Origin: Otis tarda
Taxonomy: Eukaryota; Chordata; Aves; Otidiformes; Otididae
Assembly (NCBI GenBank): GCA_026413225.1
Contig: CM048553.1
Coordinates: 18,352,501 to 18,416,500, forward strand
Length of the DNA: 64,000 nt
Direction of reading: 5' to 3'
This document shows positions 35,491 to 48,400 of the stretch, one piece after another. Within the stretch, counting starts at the first letter, position 1, and each line of letters starts with the position of its first letter. The notes beneath the pieces are model-generated. The model had not been told where the DNA came from, searched no databases, and worked only from the letters and a program-made list of their open reading frames with translations. A program made the position numbers and the translations under genes.

Positions 35491-38100
35491 AAGCAGATGC
35501 TGGACATAACTGGCTGAGATTTTGTTTTAGCATATAGTAAGTTCTTACAATGGGAGAGAGTACTCTGAAAACCAGACACCCAAGGAAAGTACCTGAGGTC
35601 TGAGGTTAGCAAGCGAAATGTGAAAAAAAAATGCAGCCTCTTAGTTCCCTACTGCCTAGTGAAGGTATGTTGGTCTGCACCAGGACACCTTCTGAGGGAT
35701 GCAGGACAACTGTACTAAAGCCAAATTATCTTTTCCCTTTGGAAGTGAACCAGCTGATTTTTGGAGGAAGAGGGCAAGCAGCAGCATGCTCACTTGGGGC
35801 TTGACACGATCCTGAACCCGACGAAGGATGCAGAGAACAAGAAGTAAGAAAGGCTGCAATGACTCAGATCAAAAACTTGCAGCCTTGGGAGGTGAGTGAC
35901 TGATGTCCTGATAGATGAGTGACTCATGTGTTTGTAAAAGGCACTGCAATTGTTTTATATTTGCTTGGCCCTTGTGGAGGGTCAGTCTTCTGGGTTTATA
36001 TCTGTCACCTGCTGCAGACTGAGGAGATTTGAGGGAAGAAAATAATAAATCTGCTAAGGCTGTATGAGTATAAAAGGTTCTGTAATAACAGTGGCAGCAT
36101 TTACCTGAGGTATCTGCATTATGTTGGAGAAATGTTCGCATACAATTTATGGTTGTGATGTTCAGCAACTCACCAAACCTAAACCATGTTTGATTATGCT
36201 TGAATAATATATATTGCTTTAATCAAGGCTATGGCACGTCCATGACACAACTCTTGGAAAACAAATGTCCCCACTAGTACCTTGAAAGCAAAATTAGTTA
36301 AATGCATGGGATCATGAAGCATAAAGAGGATGTGTGGTCTTATTCAGGTTACCATAATACAATAATAAAATGAGTATATTGGAGAGAAAAGCGATACAGC
36401 TAGGCATGCTACATTGTATCTGTCTCACCAAGTATATTTTCTGCAGTGTGCTGAATTTTCCTGAAGTTTTGCTGGTGAGGTCATTTTTAGGGTTAACTTT
36501 TGTTAGCTTAGGAAAATTGATGGTAGCTCCCTGGGGCAGTGTGAGACAGGGAGACTTAGCAAGACAGCACGGGAGCATACCACTACGTCACCCTGCCCTC
36601 CTATTAGTGAACACGGTGGGCAAAAGCAGCTCTGACGAGGTAGATAATAGGCTAGCCTGGTCTGAAACGTGGGGGGCTAGGAAGCCACGCTATGCCCCTA
36701 AGCACTGAAATGCCTTCTGTAGGCAGAATTCCTTGAGACCAAAACCATCAAAACAGTGCTGGGCCCTGAGCAGTTCTGCAAAAATGATCGTTTGGCTTGC
36801 TCAGGACTCTGCTGCCTAGGAATAAACCTAAGCAAATAATGACATCTATTTCTTTATTCATTTTTCTGTCTTATTTCTAGCAGTCTAGATGTCAGGAATC
36901 CATGTCTGTCTAGTTTATGTTGAATTATTTCATTTTTATCGGTGGTGGCCAAATGAAAATGTGATCAATGTCGAAGCCACATTCCCCCAAATAAAGAAGT
37001 TAATCACCTAGTTCAGCACAGAGCACCATGGAAGCACCACATTTAAAAGAAATAAAAGATTTTGAATAAGTTACGTTTATGTATATGTATGCGTATGTAT
37101 GTGTGTGTGTGTAGTATATGTAAAATCTTGTATTTATTTATACCTGGTATGCCTGTGGAGTAGCAGATACTTCCTTGAGAGAAAAAAAATATGTCCTCTT
37201 TTTGTGCCATGAATTTACCTCTTGAACTACACATGGAAGAACATTAAGATTTACAAAGCTATTATAACTGACAGATTAAATTTCATGGGGATATGTATTT
37301 TAATTGATAGCCATAAAGGCAGTGCAGCAAAGGTTATCTTGCAACTATATTTGGAAATCACTTTCATAACATCACTTAATTCCTCTAGAAGTTATCTTTA
37401 ATCAAAGAAACTCTTTGCTGATATTATTACATATATTTTATCTGAAAGTGACTCTATTTTGTCTTGCTGCCACCTTATCTTATGTGTGATCCAGCAAGAA
37501 TGGGAACTCATTTACTTCCCACAGATCCTTTTACTTCATACATCTTGCGTAGATTTTCTATCCCCAAAGAGACTAACCCGAGCATATAACCACTTGCTAT
37601 GATATACTGAAACCCCTGCTCAAGAAATGACTGGCACGTAATGGTGCCCTCAAACAACTCACTACAGAACGTTAGAAAATTGTGGCAGAAAGCTGATTTT
37701 TTTTCCTCCTGTTTTTGGAAAATTAAGATTTTGCAGGGGAAGAGGTATGTTGACAGAAAACTAAAATAATATTATAGTGTCACTTACTAAATATAATATA
37801 GAATCATTTTAATCATTAAAAATAGAAGAAAATAAATACTAGTTTTTGTCTTGCCACATGCGGTCACATCTCTCCCCGGCCACAAGCGGACATCAGTTCC
37901 TCCATCAGCGGCACAGTTTGCCTCCCCTTGCACTATAGCTTATCCACAACCTGAATGATGGTACTGTGAGAAATAGCAATTTAAAAATCTCCCTAGGCTG
38001 TGTAAGAGCATCACCATTTCAGGGAAACATAACATCTTGGAAGGGCAGCTTTGGCGTTTCAGTCTGTGTTTTTCCTCCTCCCTTACTATAACATACCAGC
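35491..38100. other. noncoding stretch
   Basis: I recognise no gene. If the LTR-like segment at 35.25 kb is real, the rest of its U3 should lie at the left edge of this interval, but I cannot see where it ends. Open frames reach about 112 codons (36,370-36,708) without motifs. Confidence 0.55.
37079..37121. repeat. TATG/TG microsatellite
   Basis: The tract is (ATGT)-like repeats passing into (TG)6 and then AGTATATG. It is a short compound microsatellite. Confidence 0.85.
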
Positions 38101-38110
38101 TGCTCAGCTG

Positions 38111-38184
38111 TGCGGGGCTGCGGGGGAGGCAGGAGCCCACAAAGGCTGGAGGGGTGGCTGAAGGGGTGGGTGGAGGGGTGGCTG
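38111..38184 (+). other. G-rich tract with G-quadruplex potential
   Basis: Plus-strand G runs are closely spaced: CGGGGCTGCGGGGGAGG at the left, then GGAGGGGTGGCTGAAGGGG, TGGG and TGGAGGGG at 38,148-38,178. Four runs of three or more Gs with loops of 8, 1 and 4 nt could fold as a quadruplex. GGAGGGGTGGCTG is present twice, so part of the tract is a short tandem duplication. Confidence 0.55.
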
Positions 38185-38779
38185 TGTGAGCACTGGGGAT
38201 GTCAGGGGGACTCCGTTTCCATTACAAGACAGACAGCGATTCCTGTGGTTTGCCTTCGCTGGGGCCGTTGTTATCACACAGCTCCTGCTCTGATGCGTGG
38301 CACTGAAGAAGGGCAGTGAGCAATAAAGATGGAGAGCCAGCACCCTCTTGTAATGCTGCTGAAGGAGGACAGGAGGATTTGTACCATTTTCCTCATGGTA
38401 TTTTTTTTTCTTTTTTTCAACATGACAGTTACTGTATTCATTAAATAACATAACAAATTGTTAACAAAGAACAAGGGTGCGTTAGGGAGTGTATCCATAT
38501 TGTACGTGAAAGGAGAACTGTTAGAAAAACTTTCAGAAGTGAGAACATGTGAAATGAGAGCCCTGGTAATGCTCGGGTTGTTTTGCCTTCAGTGCTCCTG
38601 TGCAGCATGTGCCCCATACAACCTGCGTTCGAGGTGCTGGTTATAAACCATCAGACCATACTAGGGACATCTCGTACCAAATACATGTGGAAAAAACATC
38701 ATGAAGTGCCAGTGGGAAAAGTTACAGAGCAAATGTGGGCAAACTGAATTGCATTGCAACAACTTGCTAAGACCAGATG

Positions 38780-39830
38780 ATTTCCAACCAGGATCAATAG
38801 ATCTAGACATCAACATACATGATGTCGTGTATTTAGATATCCAAAAGTTATTTGACAAGGTCCTTTATCAAGGGAATTTGTTCATCTGTCAGGGAGGGAG
38901 AGAAATGTCCCTAGCCTGAATAAATTAATTGGTTAAAAGATAGGAAAAAAAAAGATGACAATAAATACTCAGTTTTAACAGTAGAGGTGGCTGCCAGTGG
39001 GTCCTGAGTGGTGCAGCATAGTCATAGACAATCTGAAAAAGGGGTGCACAGGGAGGTGACATGGCCTACTGGTGACGCAAAGTTATTCAGGGAGAAAAAG
39101 AAAAGGGCTAATTGTTAGGAGCAGCAGAAGAGCTTGCAAGTGCTGAGGGAGTGGGCAAAAAAATAGGAAATGAGGTTGAAGTTAGGTAAATGTAAAGCAC
39201 AATGAAAAAAGTTTGAACTGACTTGAGCAAAAACTTGGGCTGTAAGTATCCCATTAAAACTGTCAGCAGCCAAAGAAATGCACCAAACGTGAGGGGTTCT
39301 AGGAAAGGAACAGAGAACAAATCCGAGAACATAGTTGTGCCTCTGTATAAATGCATGATGGGTTTGCATCTTGACTTGTTTACCTAGCTCTGGTTCTCAG
39401 AGTTCAGCCCACGGGGGACACACTGGAACTGGAAGAAGTTCAGAGAAAGGGAGTGGAATGGTTATTGGTAAGAGTGCAGCTTCCATGTAAGCACTGATTA
39501 AGTATACTAGGGTGCTTTTGTTTGGAGTAGCAATAAATGAAAAGGGTACTCTATAAAAGCATGAGTGACCTGGACAGGATGAACGTAACAGTGAGGAAAG
39601 AGTAGATGGACTTCAGATGAAAAAAATGGTAGGCTCAAAGCAAATCAAATGAGGTTGTTTTTCCCATGATGTAGAACAAAACTGTGTTACTCCTTGCTGC
39701 AGAATTGTGGCTTTTAAGTGTTATTTCCATAGGACCAAGGAGACAAATTCCAAGAAGAAAAAATCACTGACAGATACTAAATATAAAGTTCTTTCTGTCT
39801 CAAGAAGTGTCTTAGGTGCAAATTTTCAGA
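38780..39830 (+). mobile_element. degraded CR1 LINE, reverse transcriptase region
   Basis: This is a CR1 second-ORF remnant in plus orientation. At 38,830-38,862 the DNA reads YLDIQKLFDKV, matching the CR1 reverse-transcriptase block YLDFQKAFDKV with its metal-binding aspartate. At 38,924-38,947 it reads INWLKDRK (family: NWLKDRKQ). At 39,071-39,088 it reads GDAKLF, standing where the family has the catalytic ADDTKLL, so the YADD-type motif has decayed. The first block is in a different frame from the other two, so at least one frameshift separates them, and stops are frequent. Later matches include CTGGAACTGGAAGAAGTTCAG near 39,423, corresponding to the family's 'TGGAATTGGAAAAGGTTCAG'. The 5' border (38,700-38,790) and the 3' border are uncertain. 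The copy is inactive and old. Confidence 0.8.
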
Positions 39831-42800
39831 GGCTGGAATGGTAGTGCCAGGATGCCGCATTCCAAGGTTGCCTTGTGGTTTGACTGCTCTCTAGCTGCTG
39901 GGCTACCACTCTTGTGAGAAAAAGTATCGAAAAATAAATACATTTTTCCACATTTTACAGTAATTATTTAAATACAAATATAAGAAAAGAATTGAAGAAG
40001 TGGCAAACTGACAAAGTCTTACAGTGCAGTAATGGATCTCTTGGCAGTTGCTGTCCTGCTAGGGACAGATACATCTCCTGCTAGGGAGATACATTTCTAT
40101 ATATTTCTATATGTTTTGTTCATCTATGGTAGGCTTGAACATTTTCACCAATGATCAGACAGAAAAAGCAGGGGCTTTCTGTGGAGTAAACCTGCACTGT
40201 TCAGCCTGGCAAAGGAGTCAAAATTGGTATTTTATAACTGACCCAGCTCCACAACTCTGCCCTGCTGGTACAGAACTGATCAGAGGCCAGAGGACCACCA
40301 TGCTCATATTAATTTACCAGCTAGGATAAATTAAAAAAAATTTGCTTATATAAGATTACCAAATTAAATCATTGCTGGCCTTTATGCTACTGTTTGCAGA
40401 AAGTACACTGGGGCTTCGTTATTCTTCTGTTATTTCTTAGGATTGATCCAGATTAATCAGAAAGCTCTTGAAACCTTTACATAATATTAGAGAGATTATG
40501 CCAGTTCATCAGCATCTTTAGTCCGAGTTTTTGACTGCATAACAAGTATATATCATTTCTCTTTCCCCTTTGGGAACTGCACTTTCAGTGAATTAAGCAC
40601 ATGGAAACTGAAAAGTTCAGAAAAGTGGAGATGTATTAGGGGAAAAAATAAAACAAACAAAAATTAGTACCTGCTTAGTGACTTCAGAAGTATATAACCT
40701 CTCTTTGGTCTCTGGTTAAAGACCAGACAATCTTGGTGAAAACACATCTGACTTGAAAGAGGAACATGCACACTGAAAAAAAATCTGTTGTAAAGAAAGG
40801 AGGTGTTGCAACATGCCTTTTGGGGGAAAAAATGTGTGGTTTAGATATAAAGAAACAAGTGTTCTCCCGAAGCTGATATTTTTACTCATCTTTTGGCACC
40901 ACATATCATGTCATATATTTAGCATATATCTTAGCTTGCAATTGTTGTGGGTTCAAAAACCCTATAGAAGCATATCCTACTAAATTCAGAAGAGCTTTTC
41001 CATAAAATAAATATCGTCCTTTCCCAGTTGTTTTCTTTGTGTTTGTATTCTTCAAAGGTTTGTGTTTGACTAAAGCTTTCACCTCAAAAACCAGGCATTG
41101 CAAAAACAGCACTGCCAAGAAATCCTAATCAAGATATAGAATAGCCTGTTGCTATGGAAATAGCCATGGCATCGCGTGTTCAATATGACTTCTGCTGTGT
41201 CAAAAAGCAGGATGAAAAAAAAAACCAGAACACTCTGGCCTGAGCAAAATAAATCAACAAAGTAAACTAATCAAGGGAATTATATCAATGATACATTAAT
41301 GGTGAAAATTTAGCCTTTATTAATTATGCTTTCATTGCCTCTTTTTACCTGCAGGCAGAGGTACTGCCTCCCCCCCCGCCCCAGGCAGGGGAATTGCAGC
41401 AGAGAGGAATTACTTGCACCCAAAATGAGTTTTGCTGAGTATGTGTTTAGTTGAGGTGGCTGTATCTGCTCTCACTTAGCAGTGCTGACACCAAGGGTTG
41501 AGAAATCATGACCTAACTCTGCAAAGATTAAGTAGTTTTTGGAAAGCAAAGACACCCTGCTCCAGGGGAGTGTGTGCACACAGGCTGCAGTCAGGGCTGC
41601 TGATTATTCTCACAAACCGGTGGGGCTCCACAAAATCTCAGTCCCACAGAAAGCCTATGACAGTTTATTCTATGTTCCAAATTAATCCAGATACACTGTC
41701 CAGGTATCATTTCTATCCCATCAAAGTCCAAGACACAGTAGTCTGCATCTCCAGCCTGCCCATCTGACAAGACCCCTGCACCAGTTTTGTCCTTTCAGTT
41801 CCCCACATCCCATCCATTCACTTAATTTTAGCCTTCCAATATTCAACTGCTATGCCACTTAAATTGAGGCAAAAGCATCATGCTGTACTGCAAAAATTGA
41901 CCACAACTTCAGGAGTAACAGAATCTAATCCTAAATCTATCACAACATCAATTTTTGAGACTATAATAGCCCTCCTTTTGTGTAGTTTGATCTCTAGTTA
42001 AAAGATTACTGAAGTTGAAGATACAAATCGTCATGTGTGCCTGGAGAGTTAACAGCCTTGGAGGTGAATCAGGATGATTTGCATCTCTTTCTGGCCCTGG
42101 CTCAGGATACTTTCCATTCCAGGTAGATCTCACCACTTTGGCAATGCTCAAGAACCTAGAGTCAATTATGAAAGCTCAGGTTGTTTGAACAAGAGCTGAG
42201 TGGCTCCTGCCAAGCAAGACGAGTAGATACACAGCCATTTTAGGGCTGTTCATGGACGTATGGAGGTTGTGGGTACAGCACTAACTGAGTTCTTTACAGA
42301 AGTGACTTTACAGCACTTCCACATGCTAAGCAGGATTGCCCTGTGCATATATAGCTCAACTGTATGGATAATGTGTAAAAGTTGCTTTTTTGGGTACCCT
42401 GCAGCTTAATATCTGTTTTTAGATCTGGGCAATTGTCTAACTGCTGCAAAACCACGTACTTTTGGAAAAAGATGTGGTATTTGATGTGCAACGTGGAAAA
42501 GCCCATATTATACAGGATGCCTAAATGTAGTGTTGGCAGATGGGTCTTGAAAGTCTTTGGCCTGTGTGCTGTGAATCCATGCCTTAACACCGAGCTGATC
42601 CAATGCAGCTCCCTGTAAGCTGTCTCGTGCCAGTGCTGACTGCAGTGAAACTACTTTTAAAAACTAGAACAAAATTGTATAGTTATCTCTAGTGAAATTC
42701 CGCTCCTTTTAATTTAACCTGATATGGCCTCAGGAGGAAAAAAGAAACAGGAAGAGTTAAGTCCAATGTTGGTAGAAGGACATGCTCTAAAAGCCTGATT

Positions 42801-44486
42801 ATCCAGATGGAACAGAAAAATCTGTTACTCTTTCTCTAAATATCAACACTGCATAATTAGCAGCTGCTAAAATAATGGAAGCCAATTGAAGAAAACCATG
42901 GTATGGTCTACATTCATTTATTAAATACCTTATGTTTCCAAACAGAGCTTTCCATATTTGCTGCAAAACTGTGTAGCTTCATGCTCTATACAACTGAGCA
43001 AAGATGACAGCACTGAAATGAGCTATTACTATTTCCATCAGGAAGATATGAGGAACTAGTCTGTGTCTTTGAGACAAAAATATATATCCATCAAATGGAA
43101 AAGCTTTAAAAAGCAACGCTATCTAAGATATCAGCATCCCGTCTCCCTTGGAGACAGCTAAACCCCACATTTATCTAAATTATCTTGGTAATATGACAGA
43201 GTGATTGCTCACTAATGGTCAGTAACAGTTTTCTTTGTCATTTTCCTAGTCATTACCTCCTCAGAATGAACTCCAGAATAAACTGCTGATGCATCGTGAC
43301 TAGAATATAAAGCGTACCGTTACAACAGAGACCATTTCTATTAAACTCACGAACCTGTACGCTGGAGTTCTGACATTTTCATTTGTGAAAAATAATATCC
43401 CTCTATTACAAACCCTGATGAGCTTAGAGATATTTTACGCTTAAAACAGAAGCAAAGTAATATTTATTTTGCACAGCTGTCTTCTGTTTTCTTCCTTTTC
43501 TCCCCACAGCTACTCATACACAGTAGCTGCACTCTGCAAAGTGAAGAGCACCATTCAAAGAAGGCTAGTTTTGTAGATACTGTACTTCATGGCCTATTCA
43601 GCTGCATTTTTTAATTTTTGTGTTTAAATCTATTTGCCCTTTTTTCAGGAGCTGAAGAGAATCACTGATTACACAGTCTGCCTGAATCTCATTTCCCCTG
43701 CTGAGTCTGAGAAAAGCCCTCACAGAAGGCTTGTGCATGTGGCAGCTGCTTATTGACTCCTTCTTCTCCTGCCGAAGAGTGGAAATTTTCAGTGCTGAGA
43801 TCCATTGTCTTTATTTCAAACTAAATAGAGCTGATCTGTTGAGCTGCAAAGACAGGGGAAACAAAAAACTTGAGCAGAAGTAGTAAAGGAGCCAAAATGC
43901 TGCCATGTGAAGCTGCATGATTTTGAAATACTGCATCAGCCTAGAAAAACAGCGTTAAGGTGACCATAGAGGAGGATTGTATCTTCCCCAGTGTCACACC
44001 AAATAGATGCATACTGATCCTTCAAGGAGTCCTAAAGGGTGAAGGTTGGGGAAATGCTGTGGATCTTCCATGTTGCATCGTCTGACCTTCTGTTCTAGAA
44101 GAGGGGATCCTGCCCTTTTGCTGTGCAAATGGGCATTGACAACATGGGCAGCCATAGAGTGACAGGGATGCTTTGTCCTGAGCTGTCAAATACTCTTCCA
44201 ACCTTGCAAAAAAAAAAACACATACAGAAATAAGCTATAAATACAAAAAGCTATCAATACTCTTTCTTTAACCTCTGTTGTAATTAGGAGGTAGGAGAGG
44301 ATCACAGCATGCTCTGGCTCTGAAGAAAGAGGGGCCCACCTGAAAAGGCTGATATTTATAAATCAATAGGGCACAAGGACTTGAAGAGTTATATCGAATT
44401 TATCTTTCTCTTAAAACTGGCCACCAAGCTACATAATTTCCCTAGTTTTACAGAAAATGCCATGTATCTTTGCTTGCCTAGCTTGA

Positions 44487-44542
44487 CCATGGAGTTCAGG
44501 TCAGGGCCATGGAGTTCACGATCATGGAATTTAGGTCAGGTC
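44487..44542. repeat. short imperfect tandem repeat
   Basis: CCATGGAGTTCA occurs at 44,487 and 44,507, and a related TCATGGAATTTA at 44,522. AGGTCAGG follows the first and third. The spacing is uneven (20 then 15 bp), which suggests slippage followed by a small deletion. Confidence 0.7.
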
Positions 44543-45022
44543 CTCAGTTTATCTGATCCAGAGGTGCACAGCTTACAAAAGAAAACCAAGACATAGGTTA
44601 TGTAAAACAATGCAAAGTCTCATGAGGGGCCTTTCATAGCTGACCCCCAAGAACAAGCAGTGCTTACTTAAATGCATTCAAGTTCTTACAAAAAGTGCCA
44701 TCTGGTAGCATTAAGAACGCTCCTACCCCTGGGGCACTGGAGCAGAGAGCCTGGGGAGGAGAAGTCCTGAGCTTGGCTTCTGCACTGAGCCATGGCCCAG
44801 GACTACGCAACACTCCCTTTGCCAAAGTTTGGGCTTGCTTGTGGCAGTGGGTGACACAAAAAGCTCGTTGCCAGCAGCTTTCAGGCACAACTTTCCAAGC
44901 AATACAGACATAATCTTTCTCTTTTAAAGGGAGAGAAAAAGACATGGTGCTTAGATCTGATCATGATTAGACTTTTTGAGTCCAGGCTGCCTCATTCCTA
45001 TTGCCTTCCCTGAAACACAGTA

Positions 45023-45080
45023 GGCTAATTTATAAGAAAATAATTTAACACACATGGCTAATTTATAAGAAAATAATTTA
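45023..45080. repeat. 25-bp tandem duplication, period 33
   Basis: GGCTAATTTATAAGAAAATA followed by ATTTA occurs at 45,023-45,047 and again without change at 45,056-45,080. Only 8 bp separate the copies. Perfect identity suggests a recent duplication. Confidence 0.9.
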
Positions 45081-45363
45081 ATTCTCCAAGGTGATTTAGT
45101 TTCTCTGCCTTTTTTCACTGTGTCTAAGAACTTAGCAAGCCACGTAAGCAAAATAGCTCTGTTCAACTGCACAGTAGATCCGCAGACAGATGTTTGGACC
45201 CTTAAGGAGATTTTAATTCATGTTTGCCTAATCCTGAACCCAAGCTTCCCAGTGGCCTTGCCTGAGGGGGAAAATGAGTTGAAGGAAATAGGAATACTAC
45301 AAAGAAACACCACTATCCTAGCCTGGCGAAAGGAGAAGTCTAGTCAGAAACCAGCCACATGCC

Positions 45364-45440
45364 TGCGGTATGCCCCGCTGGTATGAGACCGGGGTGCCAA
45401 AGGCGATTTTCACCCATGAGCCGAAGGCCGGGGGTACCTC
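45364..45440. other. short CpG cluster with a small inverted repeat
   Basis: At least six CpGs fall in about 75 bp (CTGCGGTATGCCCCGC, GACCGGGGTGCC, GCGATTTTC, GCCGAAGGCCGGGGG) inside CpG-poor DNA. GCCCCG and CGGGGT flank a 12-nt spacer and could pair. I cannot assign it to a gene, RNA or repeat family. Confidence 0.4.
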
Positions 45441-48400
45441 AGGACATCCCCTCTGGAAGAGAGAGCAGTGTAATCACTGCTGATCACAGGCCAGATGCTT
45501 CACTTACCAGACTGGCCTCCAAAGTAGACAAAAGATATCTTAATTATCAGCATTACACATGTGGTTGTGTTTGCAGGGAAACTGAGTTTTTAGGAAAAGA
45601 AGTTTTGGTATTTTGAAAATGAATGGAAGGCCTTTTTGACCTTAAATGACACACACAGTTCTCTAATCCTCTCAGAAGCACCCTCGTCACGACACATGAG
45701 CAATCTAGAGGAACTCCAGGTCACTCTAAAATCAGGGGGCATATGATTAGCATTAAACCAAAAAGCATTTTAATCCTGCTGTAAGATTAAAAGGGTGCTG
45801 AAAAACAAAGTGGTGTTCCTGTTTCCCTCTGAAGTAAATATTTCATTTGGTAGCAACAGGAAGCTCTAGAGAAGAAACGCCTGCCCCTTGGGGTGGATGA
45901 GAGTGTGGCTGGAAGGCTTTTGAACTTTTATACATCCAGCTATCAACTTCAGGGAGGTTGCTTCAAATCTGCATCGGTGTTGCTGAGAGCAGACCCTGGT
46001 CTCCAGCCCCCAGACATTGCTCAGTTCATGAATGGCTTATCTGTAGCTCCCTGATAGAGAGGCTTACAAATAAGTGGCTCAACTTGGTAAAAGCCACTTT
46101 ATAAGCTGCCTGCTACAACACAGAGCTTCCCTCTTTGATTAGGGGGAAGATTTATAGGAAGACAGCAGTGGTAGGCCTTCCTGTTGCTTAATGAGAGCAC
46201 ATTGTTCTATGAGAGCAGAGAAGCCAATAAAAACATATAGATTGGATGTATAGGATGGAGCTGAAAAAAATGATTTTAGATATTTGTAAATGATGATCTA
46301 CATCCTGGACCTAGAGACACAAATCGAGCACTTTTAATAATCTCTCCGTACTTACAAACTATGAACATAGGGCTGAAGTTATCCTATTTAATTATGACAA
46401 TTGGCTGACCATCATCAGCTGGGCTATCTCTTGGAGCAATGGGATCAAAAGTGCTCTGAAGGTGACTATTTCCTTAGGCAGGACTGAGGGATCCTGGGTG
46501 ATGAGACTTCTAATTTTTGCAATCCAGGAAAGTACCTGAAGTTCCTAAATCCAGACCATATACTGAAAATATGAGGAGGTATTACTACCATCCTGCCATT
46601 CCTTCATCATTTTATCTGTTTGATTGGGTGTTGAATCAAGACAGATAGGGATTTTCCCTTACTATCTATCTTTGTGCAGTATCTATAATCCACATAATGA
46701 TAAGAAACAAATCCAGAGTGCTGTGCTAAGATGGAGTACCTACACTTATTCTCCCATCCATTTTCCATAGTTCATGGCAAATTTTCATGCCAGCTAATGG
46801 AAATTATAGTATATTGATAGAAGATTACAATTCAACATCTTGCAAAAGAGGAGAAAGATAAATCAAAAGGAAAGTTGCAGAATTCAACATCCTTATTACA
46901 ATATAATTATAATAGGCCATATATTTCCTTTTAAAGACATTTCATTAATGTGTTACTTGCTTTGGATTCTTTGATTTAAGAAAAAAATCTTAACCAGCAC
47001 TGGATGGGAGATGTGCTGCAAGAGGAGCCCTGATGCTATGGTAACAGAGCTGCATGCCTGTGTGAATTGCACTGATGTGAGAGCCATGAAACACCAGCTT
47101 TGGTTCCATCGAGTTCAATGGGAGCAGCCTCTGTGATTTCAAGTGTCACAAAATCACTCCTTTTGTTTCTACGTCAATGCAGGATAGTCTTTCTCCAGAT
47201 AATTTCCCTTCAAGGTAAATTTTTTAAGGGAGCATGCATACAAGTGCTATATGTTAAACTGACTTCTTTGAAAAGACTTCCTTTATTCAGGGTTGAGCAC
47301 CCAGATACCTACTTCTGCTTCATCTGCATCTTAGATTTACTCATGGTTCTATTCCCCTACTTTGCAAATAGTCCATGAAATGTAAGGAACTAAATATATA
47401 TTCCAAAGATCTGAAAAAGGCATATACACCTTGCCCTGTATTTACCAAGCAGCCAGTGACCGCCCAGGTCTGCATTTTTGACATCTGGTTTCAGGCACCA
47501 TAATCAGTAGGTATAGGCAGATAGCAATTCCTTTAGATTAAGCTTCAACGTTCACTAGTCATTTCTGAAAATGATCCAGATTTCCAACTTCCATGCTGCT
47601 GACTGTGTGCGTGGAAGTGCTGGTGGGATCAGGGTCTGATGGTGACAGACAACAGAAATCTTCTGAACAGCCCCCAAATCCTTGAGGAGATTGCTTGACT
47701 TGAACTATAAATCTCTTCAATTATTTCTCAATCTGCACTTACTTTCAGACGCTGAGATGGTTTTACTAAAAACAAACAAAAATCCAAACTGCAGTTGCTG
47801 ATTTTAAATTGACGGCAAATGCAGCAGTACAACTAATTATGCCTAATGGCATAACCTCATAAATGGGTTACGGCAGAGAAGGGGAAGTGTATCTGGCAGC
47901 TCAGTGTTTCTAGGGTAAGTGTAAGGTAGGCCTAGCCTTTGCTTTAGGAGTTTAATTTGGGTGCTGCTTCCCCACAATTTTAGGGGAGACTGTCAGCTCT
48001 TCCTGACTTCTGTATACCCATGGAGAAAAGTGCTGTGGGTAGAGAGCCAGCCCCCCTGTGCATGGGAGCTGTGCTCCCTGCACCGACTGTTGAGGAGATC
48101 TGAGGGAGCGCATGGGTCCTCCTGGCCGTTGCAGTGGGGGGAATAGCTGGAGGGGTATGGTAGGTGCCATAACCCACAGTGGGTTTGGTCTGCCTGGACC
48201 TCTTGTGAGGGCTGTGCCCTAGTTAGGGCACTTCTCCAGGGCAGCATGACTTGCTTAGCTCGGGAGGGATCAAACTCTGTCTCCTTCATTTTGGGAGGGC
48301 ATCGAAACCACCAGAACAAGGGATGTGCCGATGAAATAACTTTTCTTCTAAGTCTACGCAGCCTGACGAAGCCTGCAGAGGAGGACGACTGACTGAGGAC

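Larger units (their letters stand above)
39831..48000. other. noncoding stretch
   Basis: I recognise no gene. Open frames are below 100 codons. The interval holds small tandem duplications (listed), a short CpG cluster near 45.37 kb, a C run near 41,370, and a 7-bp dyad with 4-bp spacer at 47,837-47,854 (TTATGCC-TAAT-GGCATAA) in AT-rich DNA. Confidence 0.6.

Noticed and set aside
40945-40965. tRNA T-arm-like GGGTTCAAAAACCC
   Set aside because: The loop has 8 nt rather than 7, and no D arm, anticodon arm or acceptor stem surrounds it.
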